NCBI RefSeq assembly: GCF_000701505.1 | Contig: NZ_KL370786.1 | Span: forward strand, 450,468 to 514,467 | Length of the DNA: 64,000 nt | Origin: Dyadobacter crusticola DSM 16708 | GTDB taxonomy: Bacteria; Bacteroidota; Bacteroidia; Cytophagales; Spirosomataceae | Direction of reading: 5' to 3' | Shown: positions 1-10,222 of the stretch, piece after piece | Layout of the letters: each line of letters opens with the position of its first letter | Position numbering within the stretch: the stretch's first letter is position 1 | Notes under the pieces: generated by a model | What the model saw: the letters and a program-made list of their open reading frames with translations, nothing else | What the model was told of the DNA's origin: nothing | Database searches by the model: none | Translations under genes and position numbers: made by a program

Positions 1-294
1 AACCAGTATTGTGCGTCTTGCCACAAGCAGAATGGAGAAGGAGTAGCCGATGTATTCCCCCCATTGAAAGGGACAGGCCAGGTACAGGACAAGCAGCAGC
101 TGATCAGTATCATGCTCAAAGGTCTTTCCGGGAAAATAGAGGTGAATGGAAAATCTTACGACCAGCACATGCCCGCGATGGCGTTTCTGACAGATACCCA
201 GCTCGCCGAGGTAGCAACCTATGTACGACAAAGTTTCGGGAACCAGCTTAGTGCTGTTTTTGTGGAAGAAGTCAAGACCGCGAGGTCCAGGTGA
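1..294 (+). CDS. c-type cytochrome, C-terminal part (5' end outside window)
   Basis: Partial gene, open from the first base. The reading frame begins NQYCASCHKQNGEG, which contains the CxxCH haem-binding motif of class I c-type cytochromes. A later HMPAMAFLTD segment would supply the distal Met haem ligand, followed by the closing helix (LAEVATYVRQSFGN). This is a periplasmic or membrane-anchored electron carrier domain of the kind fused to, or following, dehydrogenases and oxidases. The N-terminus is missing, so it could be a stand-alone cytochrome or the last domain of a larger protein. The stop lies 68 bp before the susC-like gene. Confidence 0.8.
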   Translation, partial: NQYCASCHKQNGEGVADVFPPLKGTGQVQDKQQLISIMLKGLSGKIEVNGKSYDQHMPAMAFLTDTQLAEVATYVRQSFGNQLSAVFVEEVKTARSR

Positions 295-362
295 ATTTTT
301 TTCAGAATTCGCGGGCACGTGCCCGAGTCAGCGTTTTTACTTAACCATAAACCCAATTCCGT

Positions 363-3300
363 ATGAACAGATTGAAATTTTACACAAAATGGAGATTGCC
401 GCAATGGACATTGCCTGCATTCCTGCTTGCAATGCTTCTGACGATGACCGCCCGCGCGCAGGATGCCGGGGAGGTTGCCGGTATTGTTGTTGATAGTGTC
501 GGAAATGTACCGCTTCCGGGTGTAAGTGTAGTGATCAAGGGAACCAGCAAAGGGGTAACCACCGATGCAGATGGAAAGTACCGGATCCAGGCAGGCACAG
601 GCGATGTACTCACGTTTTCATTTATTGGCTATGAGAAAAACGAAGTGCCGGTTGGAAGTAAATCGATGATCAATGTGACGTTGCGGCAGAACAATACGGT
701 GCTCGATGAACTGGTAGTGGTAGGTTATGGAGCTGTCAAGAAAAGCTCAGTCACGGCCGCGGTATCCAAAGTGGAGAATACCGTACTCGACCAGATTCCC
801 GTCGGCAGGCCCGAATCGGTACTCGCCGGCCGGTTGGCTGGTGTGAATGTATCGCAGACAAGCACCGCGCCGGGCAGCGCGCCATTGATCAGGATTCGCG
901 GAGCAAGCTCCATTGACGCAGGGAACGATCCGTTGGTAGTGATCGACGGCTTTCCAGGCGGTAGCTTGGGCAGCATCAGTACCAATGATATCGAGTCCAT
1001 TGAAGTGCTGAAAGATGCTTCTGCGGCGGCGATCTACGGTTCACGGGGCGCAGGCGGGGTGATCATTGTCACAACCAAAAAGGGCAAATCAGGGAAAGCG
1101 AAGTTCAATTTCAACTCCTACGCAGGGATCGCCAGCCCCAAAAAGCACGGTGACTGGCTGGTAGGGCAGGAGTACTATGATTATGCAGTACGCTACCAGA
1201 ACCGGGAGTACGTATGGATAGGCGGAGATCCGACATTACCCGTTTGGAACGACCCGCGCAGGCCGAATGCCTACCAGGTTAGTGATGTTTTGAAAAACGG
1301 AAATAATGTGATCTGGGAAGATGAGGTACTGGGCAACGCGACGGTTCAGAATTATAACCTCTCGGTAGGTGGCGGTACGGATCACGTGCGGTACTATGTG
1401 TCGGGCACGCTGAAAGATGAACAGGGAACATTAAAAAACACCTGGTATAAAAACTACGGCGTGCGTGCCAATGTGGATGTGACGGTCAACTCGGTGGTGA
1501 GCCTTGGCTTTATGCTCAATCCCTCGTATTCGCGGCGGCGGTTCGCTTCTACGGACATTAACAACTACATCAAGTTCCCAAGCTTTGTAGCGGTGCGGAA
1601 TCCCGACGGGACTTATCCCAACTCGCGTTCTTACTGGGGCGCGGTGGTGAGCGGCCAGGCTAATCCAATGGCGACGCTTGAAGGCTCGCATTACTACGGA
1701 ACGACTGTCAATAACCTGGGAGAAGCGTTTTTAAACCTGAACCTGGCGAAAGGACTTTCGTTGCGCTCGTCAATCAGTACTAACCTTTCATCCAACCAGA
1801 CGGACCGGTTCCAGGCTTCCTGGGCGCAGAGCACGAACCTTAATTCGGGTTCTCTGGCGCAGAGCAGTACTTACAGCATTGCCAACGAAAACGTGCTGAG
1901 CTACAATACTACGTTCAATCAGGTGCATTCACTGAATGCGATTGCGGGTGCTTCGTACCAGAAATTCAATTCTAATAACTCAAATATGGCGGCAGTGCCC
2001 GGCTCGTTCAACAATGATATCATCCGTACATTGAACAATGCGATCATCAACCCGTCAGCAACGAATTCTTCGCGGTCGCAATGGGGACTGATCTCGTATT
2101 TTGGACGCATTAACTATGGTTTCAAGGATAAATACCTGCTCTCGGCCTCAGTCCGGACAGACGGAAGCTCGCGTTTCGGTCCCGACAACAAATGGGGATA
2201 TTTTCCTTCCGCCTCGGTAGCGTGGCGCGTGTCGCAGGAAGAATTTATGAAGCGCGTTTCGGCGGTGAGCGAGCTGAAACTGCGGGCCAGCTACGGCGCG
2301 ACGGGTAACTTCAACATCGGCGATTTTGAATACCTCGGGCAAATCGGTGACGTGTATTATTCACCCAATAACACATTAACCAAAGGCCAGACGCAGGTTT
2401 CGTACGGTAACAACAGTCTGAGCTGGGAAAAAACGTCGAGCTATGATTTGGGACTTGAACTCGGTTTGTTCAGAAATCGCATTAGTCTGGTACTGGATTA
2501 TTATGACAAGAAAACCAATGGACTGCTGTACAACGTTTCCATTCCTTCGATCACAGGTTTTACCAGCTCTTTGTCCAATGTAGGAACGGTTCGGAACAAG
2601 GGTTTCGAAGTGGAGCTGACCACTAAAAACCTTACAGGCGCATTCAAATGGGAGACTTCGTTTAATATGGCGAAGAATGTGAATACCGTGGAAGACCTCG
2701 GGGGCGTGCAGGAACGCATTACGACGGATACTTACGGAATGGGCTGGATTTTGCGACTGGGCCAACCGATGTTCTCTTATTTTGGATATAAAATTGAAGG
2801 TGTGCTGCAAAACCAGGAGGAAGTGAACAACTCACCTGTACTGGCTGGCTCGAAGCCGGGTAACCCGAGATACAAGGATGTTGACGGCGACGGCAAGATC
2901 ACTTCTGCGGACAAGGTGATTCTGGGTAATTTTCAACCGAAGGCGTATTTCGGTCTGATCAACAATTTTGCCTGGAAAAGCTTTGATCTGAGCATTGCCA
3001 TGCAAGCTTCGGTAGGTGCCAAAATCTACAACTTCGAAAATGAATATTATGAAGGCGCGCTGCTAGGTGCCATGCGCAGGCCGCTGGTAGAGAGACAATG
3101 GTGGTCGCAAACGGAGACCGGAAATGGGATGACGCCGGGTAGCTCATTGAGCCAGCTTACTTACCAGTCTTCCTCCGACGCCTACATCGAAGACGCTTCT
3201 TTCCTGGCAGTACGGAACATCAACTTCGGCTACACACTGCCGCTGGACCTGGTACAAAAGGTACGTTTGTCGAATTTCCGGATCTATGCGTCTCTGGCGA

Positions 3301-3455
3301 ATCCATTCATGTTCACCAAAAAAGGCTTCCACGGGTATAATCCGGAGGGATACACGGCTGGTGAAATTGCAGGGACTGGCAGCAAGCCGGGTTTCAACAA
3401 TGGTGCAGCGCCTATCAGCCGGGTGTACACGCTGGGTATCAACTTCAATTTTTAA
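363..3455 (+). CDS. SusC/RagA-family TonB-linked outer membrane protein
   Basis: 1030 residues starting at ATG with a signal peptide ending near TARAQ. A carboxypeptidase D regulatory-like beta-sandwich follows (about residues 35-120: GIVVDSVGNVPLPGVSVVIKGT), then the TonB plug (DPLVVIDGFPGG, SIEVLKDASAAAIYGSRGAGGVIIVTTKKG) and a C-terminal beta-barrel ending in Phe. There is no STN domain, so sigma/anti-sigma signalling through it is not expected. It would import an oligosaccharide or other large nutrient with the SusD partner 12 bp downstream. No degradative enzyme is adjacent, so the substrate cannot be read from context. Confidence 0.95.
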   Translation: MNRLKFYTKWRLPQWTLPAFLLAMLLTMTARAQDAGEVAGIVVDSVGNVPLPGVSVVIKGTSKGVTTDADGKYRIQAGTGDVLTFSFIGYEKNEVPVGSKSMINVTLRQNNTVLDELVVVGYGAVKKSSVTAAVSKVENTVLDQIPVGRPESVLAGRLAGVNVSQTSTAPGSAPLIRIRGASSIDAGNDPLVVIDGFPGGSLGSISTNDIESIEVLKDASAAAIYGSRGAGGVIIVTTKKGKSGKAKFNFNSYAGIASPKKHGDWLVGQEYYDYAVRYQNREYVWIGGDPTLPVWNDPRRPNAYQVSDVLKNGNNVIWEDEVLGNATVQNYNLSVGGGTDHVRYYVSGTLKDEQGTLKNTWYKNYGVRANVDVTVNSVVSLGFMLNPSYSRRRFASTDINNYIKFPSFVAVRNPDGTYPNSRSYWGAVVSGQANPMATLEGSHYYGTTVNNLGEAFLNLNLAKGLSLRSSISTNLSSNQTDRFQASWAQSTNLNSGSLAQSSTYSIANENVLSYNTTFNQVHSLNAIAGASYQKFNSNNSNMAAVPGSFNNDIIRTLNNAIINPSATNSSRSQWGLISYFGRINYGFKDKYLLSASVRTDGSSRFGPDNKWGYFPSASVAWRVSQEEFMKRVSAVSELKLRASYGATGNFNIGDFEYLGQIGDVYYSPNNTLTKGQTQVSYGNNSLSWEKTSSYDLGLELGLFRNRISLVLDYYDKKTNGLLYNVSIPSITGFTSSLSNVGTVRNKGFEVELTTKNLTGAFKWETSFNMAKNVNTVEDLGGVQERITTDTYGMGWILRLGQPMFSYFGYKIEGVLQNQEEVNNSPVLAGSKPGNPRYKDVDGDGKITSADKVILGNFQPKAYFGLINNFAWKSFDLSIAMQASVGAKIYNFENEYYEGALLGAMRRPLVERQWWSQTETGNGMTPGSSLSQLTYQSSSDAYIEDASFLAVRNINFGYTLPLDLVQKVRLSNFRIYASLANPFMFTKKGFHGYNPEGYTAGEIAGTGSKPGFNNGAAPISRVYTLGINFNF

Positions 3456-3467
3456 ACTGGACCTACC

Positions 3468-4928
3468 ATGGATATTAGAAATAACCTCATCAAATGCTTT
3501 GCTGCGCTGGCTCTGGGACTGGCAGGCTGTGAAGATAAATTATTAAACCCGACACCGGAGTCGGTACTTACTGCCAACAACTTTTACAAATCGGCGAGTG
3601 ATATCAACCAGGCGGTCCTGGGTATTTATAACAGTTTGCAAAGCCGCCGCCCGTCTGACTACCTGCTCATGGAAGTGCCGGGAGACAACCTATACATGTC
3701 AACCAACACCACCATTGCCGGCTCCAACGACGTGGACTTTCTGACGCTGAACTCGGACAATGCATTAACGGCCGCATTCTGGAACACGACGTACAATGGG
3801 ATTTTCAGGGCTAATTCGGTTCTGCTGAATATTGATACTCCGACCAATTACGCGGCCGGTGTGAAGGACCAGTATATCGGCGAGGCGAAATTCATGCGCG
3901 CGCTGTTCTACTTCGACCTGGTGCGGATTTTCGGGGGAGTACCCAAGGTTACTGATAAGATTTCGATCCCGGAAGCCGCTGCATTGTCTCGGGCAAGCGA
4001 GGAAGAGATTTATGCGCAGATTATTGCGGATCTGACAGACGCTGCTTCCAAGCTGCCCCTGCGGAATGCGATTGCAACAGGACGTGCGAGCCGGGGAGCG
4101 GCAGTAGGTATGCTGGGTAAAGTATATGTGTACCGGAAAGATTATGCGAATGCAAAAACGCAGTTTGAAAAGCTGATCAAAGATTTTGATTACGCATTGG
4201 TCAATGATTTTGCGTCGCTCTGGCAGCTGGGAACAGAGGATAACAGCGAGATACTCTTCACGGTAAAATACATCGACGGCACCAATGGACACGGCTTATC
4301 GACGAACTACGCACCTAATGGGGGAATCGTGGGGGTTACCGACCGTGGCGCGGAAACGTCGCTGCCATCGTGGAGCCTGATGAAGAAATATGAAGAAGGA
4401 GACAAGCGCAAAGCGGCTACTTTTCAGGAATGGTGGGTGTCGCCTGCACAGCCCAATGCGCCGGCGATCTGGTATCCCTACGTGAGCAAATATGCGGTGA
4501 AACATTCCTACGGCGCTTCGGGTCTTGATATCCCTGTGCTGCGGTTTGCAGATGTGCTGCTGCTGTATGCAGAAACACTGAATGCATTGGGCGACAAAGC
4601 TGGCGCATTGACCCAGCTTAACCGCGTGCGCCAGCGTGCATTTGGCAACGCAACGCACAATTACAAAGGTACCGAAGCCGCCGATTTGATGGACCTGATC
4701 CTGCTGGAACGTCAGCTGGAACTGGCTTACGAGCACGAGCGCTGGTTTGACCTGGTACGCACCGGAAAATTCACAACGGTAATGAAGCAGGAGGAAAGGC
4801 TCTACAACTACGCTTCCAAAACGCCGGTTGTCGTGAATCTTGCGCCGCAGGCTTACATGAGCGTATACCCGATCCCGCAGGCGCAGCTTGACTTGTCAAC
4901 GGGATTGAAGCAAAACAACGGCTATTAA
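3468..4928 (+). CDS. SusD/RagB-family nutrient-binding outer membrane lipoprotein
   Basis: 486 residues starting at ATG, 12 bp after susC and clearly co-transcribed. The lipobox is LGLAGC with the acylated Cys near residue 21, followed by the SusD N-terminal signature LLNPTPESV. TPR-like helices (KFMRALFYFDLVRIFGGVPKV) and a C-terminal RagB/SusD region (DVLLLYAETLNALGD; LLERQLELAYEHERWFDLVRTG) complete the fold. The protein should sit on the cell surface as the lid that hands substrate to the SusC barrel. A strong terminator follows directly, so this is a two-gene operon. Confidence 0.95.
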   Translation: MDIRNNLIKCFAALALGLAGCEDKLLNPTPESVLTANNFYKSASDINQAVLGIYNSLQSRRPSDYLLMEVPGDNLYMSTNTTIAGSNDVDFLTLNSDNALTAAFWNTTYNGIFRANSVLLNIDTPTNYAAGVKDQYIGEAKFMRALFYFDLVRIFGGVPKVTDKISIPEAAALSRASEEEIYAQIIADLTDAASKLPLRNAIATGRASRGAAVGMLGKVYVYRKDYANAKTQFEKLIKDFDYALVNDFASLWQLGTEDNSEILFTVKYIDGTNGHGLSTNYAPNGGIVGVTDRGAETSLPSWSLMKKYEEGDKRKAATFQEWWVSPAQPNAPAIWYPYVSKYAVKHSYGASGLDIPVLRFADVLLLYAETLNALGDKAGALTQLNRVRQRAFGNATHNYKGTEAADLMDLILLERQLELAYEHERWFDLVRTGKFTTVMKQEERLYNYASKTPVVVNLAPQAYMSVYPIPQAQLDLSTGLKQNNGY

Positions 4929-4943
4929 TTGCATTGAAAGTAC

Positions 4944-4980
4944 GCGGCCTGCAACTCAAAATGCAGGCCGCTTTTTATTT
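4944..4980 (+). terminator. Rho-independent terminator of the first susCD operon
   Basis: A perfect 10-bp inverted repeat (gcggcctgca / tgcaggccgc) with an 8-nt loop is followed by a T-rich run, 15 bp after the susD stop codon. Confidence 0.9.
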
Positions 4981-5019
4981 AGAACCTGACAGTTTAGCGG
5001 ATTCTGTACCTTGCCAAAG

Positions 5020-6390
5020 TCACCGCTTCAGTAGCAGAACGCCTTCTTTTGTAACTTTCCGGCCCTGGAAGGTAGTGCCTTCGATCCGGTATAAATAATT
5101 GCCTTCCTGCGCGTCACGGCCGCCGACCTTACCATCCCAGACAAATGCATTGTTTGCCGAAGCGAACACCACTTCACCCCAACGATTGTAGATCTTGAAA
5201 TCCTGAAACCGGATTTCACTACCGTTTTCAGGATGAAAAGTGTCATTCAAACCATCCCCGTTTGGTGTAAAAACATCGGGCATGAGAATCAAAAAACTTT
5301 TCGCCCGGACAGTGATCCGCACGTTACCTCTCACCGAACAACCTTCGGGCGAGCTCACCTCAACAGCGTAGAATTGGTCGCGGTCAACAGTTGCTATCGG
5401 ATTATAAACCTGGGGATCGTCCAGGCCTGTGGGCGGGTTCCATTGATACCGCACATTCGCGATCCCGCTGACCTCGGGCGAAAGCGCTGTGAGCTGAACG
5501 GGTGTATTCGGTTCAACCTGTGTGTCTGGTGTGAGTTGCAAAGTCATGGCCGGCGTCACCCGGACTGTTACGGATTTGGCAGCCGTCTTGCAATCGAGTG
5601 TTCCTGTAACGGTATACGTCGTCGTTTCCATCGGCCTGACAACCTGCTCTGTCGCGTTGATATTTGAAATGCCGGGCCCGGGCTCCCAAACATATTGCGT
5701 TGCATTGCCGACAACGGGCAGGTACAAACTTGCTCCCGCGCAAATCGTCGTATCGGCCGGAAGGTTTATCGAAAGTTCTTGTACGGGGAAAATATCAATT
5801 GTTTTGGTATCGGCGCAGCCCAGCGCGTCACGCACCCAAATCTCATATCGTCCAGGGACCATTTCAAAATTGGGATCATCCTGAAAATGGACGCCATCCA
5901 TTGAAAAAGCATAAGGCTCGACACCGTTTTCGCCAAACAGCTTAACCCTGGCTTTCGGATTTGTGCAAGTTGCGTGCGACCACTTCGCAGTTACCTCAGG
6001 TGTTGCGATCTTCACCTTTTTGCGAATAACAATTTTATTTTCAGGTGTTTGGGTACTTGTAATGGTCAGTTCAACGGTTTTTTCTCCATCAGTCAGCCAG
6101 TACACAACAAATGGCCCCAACCCTGAACCTGACATGAAATGCGCATTTTCCCACTTCCATTCGAAAATAAAATCTTGGCTGACGGCCGTATAACCGGCCC
6201 CGTCCTCACGCTCGGAAATGAAACCTTTCTGAGGCTTGATCGGCCCGGAGTAGGTAATGGTAATGTGCGGGTTGGCGTTGCAGATTTGCTGGGGGTTTAC
6301 GGTAAAAAACTCGGACGGACCCTGTGGCTGGGCGCTGCTAAAAGCTGTTTTGAACAAAAAATAAATAAACAAGAATAAAAAAAGCCTCAT
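5020..6390 (-). CDS. T9SS type B sorting-domain surface protein with PKD/Ig-like repeats
   Basis: 456 residues from the ATG at 6390; an in-frame TTG at 6405 is a less likely start. A hydrophobic signal peptide (MRLFLFLFIYFLFKTAFSSA) is followed by several Ig/PKD-like beta-sandwich modules with phrases such as DTTICAGASLYLPV and TYTVTGTLDCKTAAKSVTV. The C-terminal about 90 residues match the gliding-motility-associated (CHU/type B) sorting domain: DVFTPNGDGLNDTFHP, IYNRWGEVVF, WDGKVGGRDAQEGNYLYRI. That domain directs export through the type IX secretion system and retention at the surface. The gene stands alone, convergent with the susCD operon. An adhesin role is inferred. Confidence 0.88.
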   Translation of the reverse strand: MRLFLFLFIYFLFKTAFSSAQPQGPSEFFTVNPQQICNANPHITITYSGPIKPQKGFISEREDGAGYTAVSQDFIFEWKWENAHFMSGSGLGPFVVYWLTDGEKTVELTITSTQTPENKIVIRKKVKIATPEVTAKWSHATCTNPKARVKLFGENGVEPYAFSMDGVHFQDDPNFEMVPGRYEIWVRDALGCADTKTIDIFPVQELSINLPADTTICAGASLYLPVVGNATQYVWEPGPGISNINATEQVVRPMETTTYTVTGTLDCKTAAKSVTVRVTPAMTLQLTPDTQVEPNTPVQLTALSPEVSGIANVRYQWNPPTGLDDPQVYNPIATVDRDQFYAVEVSSPEGCSVRGNVRITVRAKSFLILMPDVFTPNGDGLNDTFHPENGSEIRFQDFKIYNRWGEVVFASANNAFVWDGKVGGRDAQEGNYLYRIEGTTFQGRKVTKEGVLLLKR

Positions 6391-6579
6391 ACGCCGAGCC
6401 GACAAATCCTTAACCGTACAAATAACGGCATTACAATGCGTTGTATAACAATGGTTACCAAGGAAAATTTACGCTGTCTTTTTTGAATGTATATTAAACT
6501 AAGCTATTAGTTATTATATATAATTTACTTATATTTACGGCTCTTGTTTATTCCTGAACACTCTAAAATAAATTTCCTA

Positions 6580-8928
6580 ATGGTAAAAAGTCAACTGAAG
6601 CTGGCCTGGCGGGTTTTGGTCAAACAAAAGCTGTACAGCAGCCTCAATATCGCCGGACTGGCGATCGGGCTGGCTACTACAATGCTCCTTTTGTTGTGGG
6701 TCAACGACGAGTTAGGTTACGACCGTTTCCATCCAAAACACGGGCAGATCATCAAGTTAATGCTCAACATTGCCTCCGATTCGCAGGAAACGCAAACCTA
6801 TGGCTGGGTAGCCACGCCCGTAGCCGACGCCATGAAACGCGAAATTCCAGGCGTGCTGCAAACGACCTGTTTTTTGGAACAAAAGGCAATTTTTAATCAC
6901 CTCGACAAAACCACAGAAGAAACCGGCCTTGTCGTCGATACTGACTTTTTGAAAGTGTTCCGCTTTCCATTGCTGCACGGAAATCCGTCCGCGCTACTGT
7001 CGACTAACGCCATTCTGATCACCAAAAAGCTCGCAGAAAAGTACTTCGGAGCAGAAAATGCAATTGGCAAGATCATTAGGCTAGATCAAACTCAGGACGT
7101 AGAAGTGGCAGGCGTGCTGGAAGACGTTCCCGGAAATTCGACGATTCAATTTGATTACCTGAGACCCATGTCAACTCCCGCAGCCGCAGGTTCGTGGCTG
7201 GAAATCAAAGCGCAGGTTTTTGCAGTCGTTGATCCTAAAATCCATTTCGGCCAGTTCACTTCCCAACTTAAAACGCTAACCAGCCGTCACATGCCTGAAT
7301 GGGTCACCGGCTGGACATATATTTCTCACCGCCTCGACGATGTGTACCTGAACAGCAATTTCAAAAACGGGCAGAATGAAGGTGGAGGACGCATGGTGTA
7401 TGTGAGGCTGTTCGGTTTCGTAGCCGCATTTGTGCTGCTGATTGCGGCCATCAACTTTATTAACCTGTCGACCGCGCGGGCGGCTGTAAGAGCCAAGGAA
7501 GTGGGCGTTCGGAAGGCGGTCGGCGCGGGCAGATGGTCGCTGGTGAGGCAGTTTCTGAGCGAATCTTTGCTGATGACAATCATAGCCGGAACTATTGGCC
7601 TGATACTCACGCTGGCGACTTTGCCGGTTTTCAATGAGCTACTTCAAAAACGCATTCAAATTGACTGGACAAATCCTGTTTACTGGGTGAGCTATCTCGG
7701 TATTTTGCTTTTAACGGGAATATTGGCGGGCTTATATCCCGCATTTGTCCTATCCGGTTTTCGTCCGGTAAAAGTGTTGACAGGCATGAGAACCAATGCG
7801 GCAGGCGGGGCTGTCTGGCTGCGCAAAACGCTGGTAATCGTGCAGTTTACGGTGACGAGTGTGCTGCTTGTCGGGACAGGCATTGTGTTCCAGCAAATTG
7901 ATTTTATCAGAAACAGAAATTTAGGTTACCAAAAACAAAACCTGATCCGGTTTAATGCCAAAGGACTCTCCGGGCCGGAACAATACGAACATGCAAAATC
8001 GGTTCTTGAAAATGTAAATGGTGTGGAATCCGTTACGTTTTCCAATAGCAGTTTCCAGGGCACCTTTGGTCGTAACTATGTGGAATGGGGCGGCCAGCAA
8101 ACGACGGAAAAAGCCATGTTCGCGGTCATCAACGGAGATGCCAACTTAATTTCCACATTAAATATGAGACTGCACTCAGGCCGAACTTTTTCGCGCGATT
8201 TTGGTGCGGATAGCATTGCGGTGATCATCAATGAAACCGCCGCAAAACGCATGAAATTGAAAGATGCACTCGGCGAACGGATTCGCGTCAATGGCCGGGA
8301 ACATCAGGTAATCGGTGTTGTGAAAGATTTTCACATTGCCTCCGTGCACCAGTCGATCGAGCCTTCGGTGATCATTTATTCTACCGCCAAAATCAATTTT
8401 CTTTTCGCGAGACTGAATGCTAAAAATCAGGGCAATACTTTAAAAGAAATCGAGGCCAGATACCAGCAGCTCATGCCCGGCATTCCATTTAATTTTCAGT
8501 TCTTGGACCGGGAATATGAGCATGTTTATTACAGCGAATTGCAGATCGGAAAACTCGCTAAGTGGTTTTCTGTGATCGCTGTTCTCATTTCCTGTTTGGG
8601 TTTGTTCGGCCTGGTCTCGTTTTCAGTCGAGCGCCGGACCAGAGAAATTGCAATTAGGAAAATTCTGGGTGCCACGGTCGTGAACATTTTTATGCTTGTT
8701 ACACGCGAGTTTGTATTGCTGGTTTGCATTGCATTAATCGTCGCTGCATTGCCGGTTTGGTACCTCATGACTGGCTGGCTCGAAAAGTTTGCTTACCACG
8801 TTGAAATCGGCGGGGACATTTTCATTCGGGTCGCCTTATTGAGTATTGGCATTACGGTTCTTACGGTGAGTTCTCAGAGTATCCGCGCAGCCTTATTTAA
8901 CCCGGCGAAGAGTTTGCGGGCCGATTAA
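6580..8928 (+). CDS. MacB/FtsX-type ABC transporter permease
   Basis: 782 residues from the ATG at 6580; the frame also has a TTG at 6544. It shows the double-FtsX arrangement common in Bacteroidota: an N-terminal TM helix (LNIAGLAIGLATTMLLLLWV), a large MacB periplasmic core (about residues 50-270), three TM helices with the FtsX signature (ARAAVRAKEVGVRKAVGAGR), a second periplasmic core, and a C-terminal FtsX domain (VERRTREIAIRKILGA). The ATPase must be encoded elsewhere. A role in export of, or protection from, toxic or signalling compounds is family knowledge; the substrate is unknown. A paralogue lies at 43455-45836 and carries a stop codon. Confidence 0.9.
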   Translation: MVKSQLKLAWRVLVKQKLYSSLNIAGLAIGLATTMLLLLWVNDELGYDRFHPKHGQIIKLMLNIASDSQETQTYGWVATPVADAMKREIPGVLQTTCFLEQKAIFNHLDKTTEETGLVVDTDFLKVFRFPLLHGNPSALLSTNAILITKKLAEKYFGAENAIGKIIRLDQTQDVEVAGVLEDVPGNSTIQFDYLRPMSTPAAAGSWLEIKAQVFAVVDPKIHFGQFTSQLKTLTSRHMPEWVTGWTYISHRLDDVYLNSNFKNGQNEGGGRMVYVRLFGFVAAFVLLIAAINFINLSTARAAVRAKEVGVRKAVGAGRWSLVRQFLSESLLMTIIAGTIGLILTLATLPVFNELLQKRIQIDWTNPVYWVSYLGILLLTGILAGLYPAFVLSGFRPVKVLTGMRTNAAGGAVWLRKTLVIVQFTVTSVLLVGTGIVFQQIDFIRNRNLGYQKQNLIRFNAKGLSGPEQYEHAKSVLENVNGVESVTFSNSSFQGTFGRNYVEWGGQQTTEKAMFAVINGDANLISTLNMRLHSGRTFSRDFGADSIAVIINETAAKRMKLKDALGERIRVNGREHQVIGVVKDFHIASVHQSIEPSVIIYSTAKINFLFARLNAKNQGNTLKEIEARYQQLMPGIPFNFQFLDREYEHVYYSELQIGKLAKWFSVIAVLISCLGLFGLVSFSVERRTREIAIRKILGATVVNIFMLVTREFVLLVCIALIVAALPVWYLMTGWLEKFAYHVEIGGDIFIRVALLSIGITVLTVSSQSIRAALFNPAKSLRAD

Positions 8929-9096
8929 GTTTTTAGGTAAATATTGCTGTAAACCCAGATCCTCAACCAAATGCCACTATGCGATTTGTTTGTTTTAAGC
9001 TCATTCATCGGCCCACTTCAACTGCAAGTTTGCACATTTGAATGGTAGTTATCCGCAATCCAGATTAAACCATTCCCGTCGCTTCAACACGCATTT

Positions 9097-9104
9097 TACT
9101 TTTG
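9097..9104 (+). promoter_or_regulatory. possible Bacteroidota -7 promoter element (TActTTTG)
   Basis: This is an exact match to the TAnnTTTG -7 consensus of Bacteroidota primary-sigma promoters, about 105 bp before the PhzF start. No convincing -33 TTG was seen. The surrounding 8929-9209 gap holds nothing else recognised. Confidence 0.35.
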
Positions 9105-9209
9105 CATAAGTTCAACATGGTTATTCTACGGCAGGCAAAATCCTGGTAAATACCAAGATCCGCCAGAATGGAAGCTGTCAACTTTGAACGACACAAAAAC
9201 AACAGTAAT

Positions 9210-10103
9210 ATGCAAACACTTTCAGTGCCAATTGTAAATGCGTTTATTGACGGAGAAAGCGGCGGAAACCCGGCTGCAATAGTGCTCAATGCGGAGCAAT
9301 ATGATCAGAGTACCAAACAACTGATCGCAAGCCGCCTCGGACTTTCTGAAACGGCCTTCGTTTCGCCTTCGCAGGCAGCTGATTTCAAGCTTGAATTCTT
9401 TACGCCGGTACGTCAGATCGCGCAATGCGGCCATGCCACAATTGCCACCTTCTCCTATCTTTTGCAGCTGGGACACATTACCAAAGAGCTGGCGTCCATG
9501 GAGACAGTTGACGGTGTCCGGTCGGTCACGCTGCACGGCAATACTGCTTTTATGGAACAAACTGCGCCGCGCTACTCCAGACCGGAGGAGATCAATCCGG
9601 AGGTAACAATGTCTGCGGTGCTTGCGTCCGTCGGCATTTCTCAATCGGATCTTGCGGACGGCTTTTCACCCTTGGTGGTAAATACCGGAAATTCATTCAT
9701 GGTGGTCCCGCTCCGATCTGCCGAAAAGTTGAGCCAGATAGAGCCGGATCTGGAAGCGGTCAATCTGATCAGTCAGGAGCTTGGCTTAATCGGATATTAT
9801 GCATTTGCAGTTCCGGGGCAACATGCGGGCAGGGATGCAACAGCCCGCATGTTTGCTCCATTCTACGGTATCGCCGAAGAGGCAGCGACGGGAATGGCGG
9901 CTGGGCCGCTGGCTTGTTACCTGCACGATTATTTGAAAGTTGACAAAGAAACCATCCTGATCGAGCAGGGTTACTTAATGCAGCCCACTAGCTCACCAAG
10001 TCTTCTAACAGCAAATTTGAAAGTACAAGGTGGAAATGTCACCAGCCTGATGGTAGGAGGCCGTGCTCATGTTTCGCATACAATTAATTTGGAATGGCAT
10101 TGA
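9210..10103 (+). CDS. PhzF family isomerase/epimerase
   Basis: 297 residues from the ATG at 9210; an upstream in-frame ATG at 9168 would add 14 residues without family character. The diaminopimelate-epimerase-like PhzF fold is shown by GESGGNPAAIVL near the N-terminus, GLSETAFV with the conserved Glu that acts as general acid/base in PhzF, and FFTPVRQIAQCGHATIAT. The C-terminal GIAEEAATGMAAGPLACYL corresponds to the usual EDPATGSA block. Family members catalyse isomerisations on small organic acids; the substrate here is not predictable. It is monocistronic with its own terminator. Confidence 0.9.
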   Translation: MQTLSVPIVNAFIDGESGGNPAAIVLNAEQYDQSTKQLIASRLGLSETAFVSPSQAADFKLEFFTPVRQIAQCGHATIATFSYLLQLGHITKELASMETVDGVRSVTLHGNTAFMEQTAPRYSRPEEINPEVTMSAVLASVGISQSDLADGFSPLVVNTGNSFMVVPLRSAEKLSQIEPDLEAVNLISQELGLIGYYAFAVPGQHAGRDATARMFAPFYGIAEEAATGMAAGPLACYLHDYLKVDKETILIEQGYLMQPTSSPSLLTANLKVQGGNVTSLMVGGRAHVSHTINLEWH

Positions 10104-10107
10104 ATTG

Positions 10108-10131
10108 GGAACCCCGTTTGAGGGTTCCTTT
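10108..10131 (+). terminator. terminator after the PhzF gene
   Basis: A 7-bp perfect stem (ggaaccc / gggttcc) with a 7-nt loop and a short T-run, 5 bp after the stop codon. Confidence 0.6.
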
Positions 10132-10222
10132 CAGCGGAAAACAAAAACAACTTCCAACTGTTAGCCGTCAAACTTTGTCCTCTTCCTGCGATTAGAACAA
10201 CCACTTAAATCAGAAGAGCGAC

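Noticed and set aside
2376-2810. 144-codon minus-strand open frame inside the SusC gene
   Set aside because: It lies wholly antisense to a well-supported gene and contains no recognisable domain.
9168-9209. Upstream ATG of the PhzF gene
   Set aside because: The extra 14 residues are charged and unlike PhzF N-termini; MQTLSVPIVNAF from 9210 fits the family.
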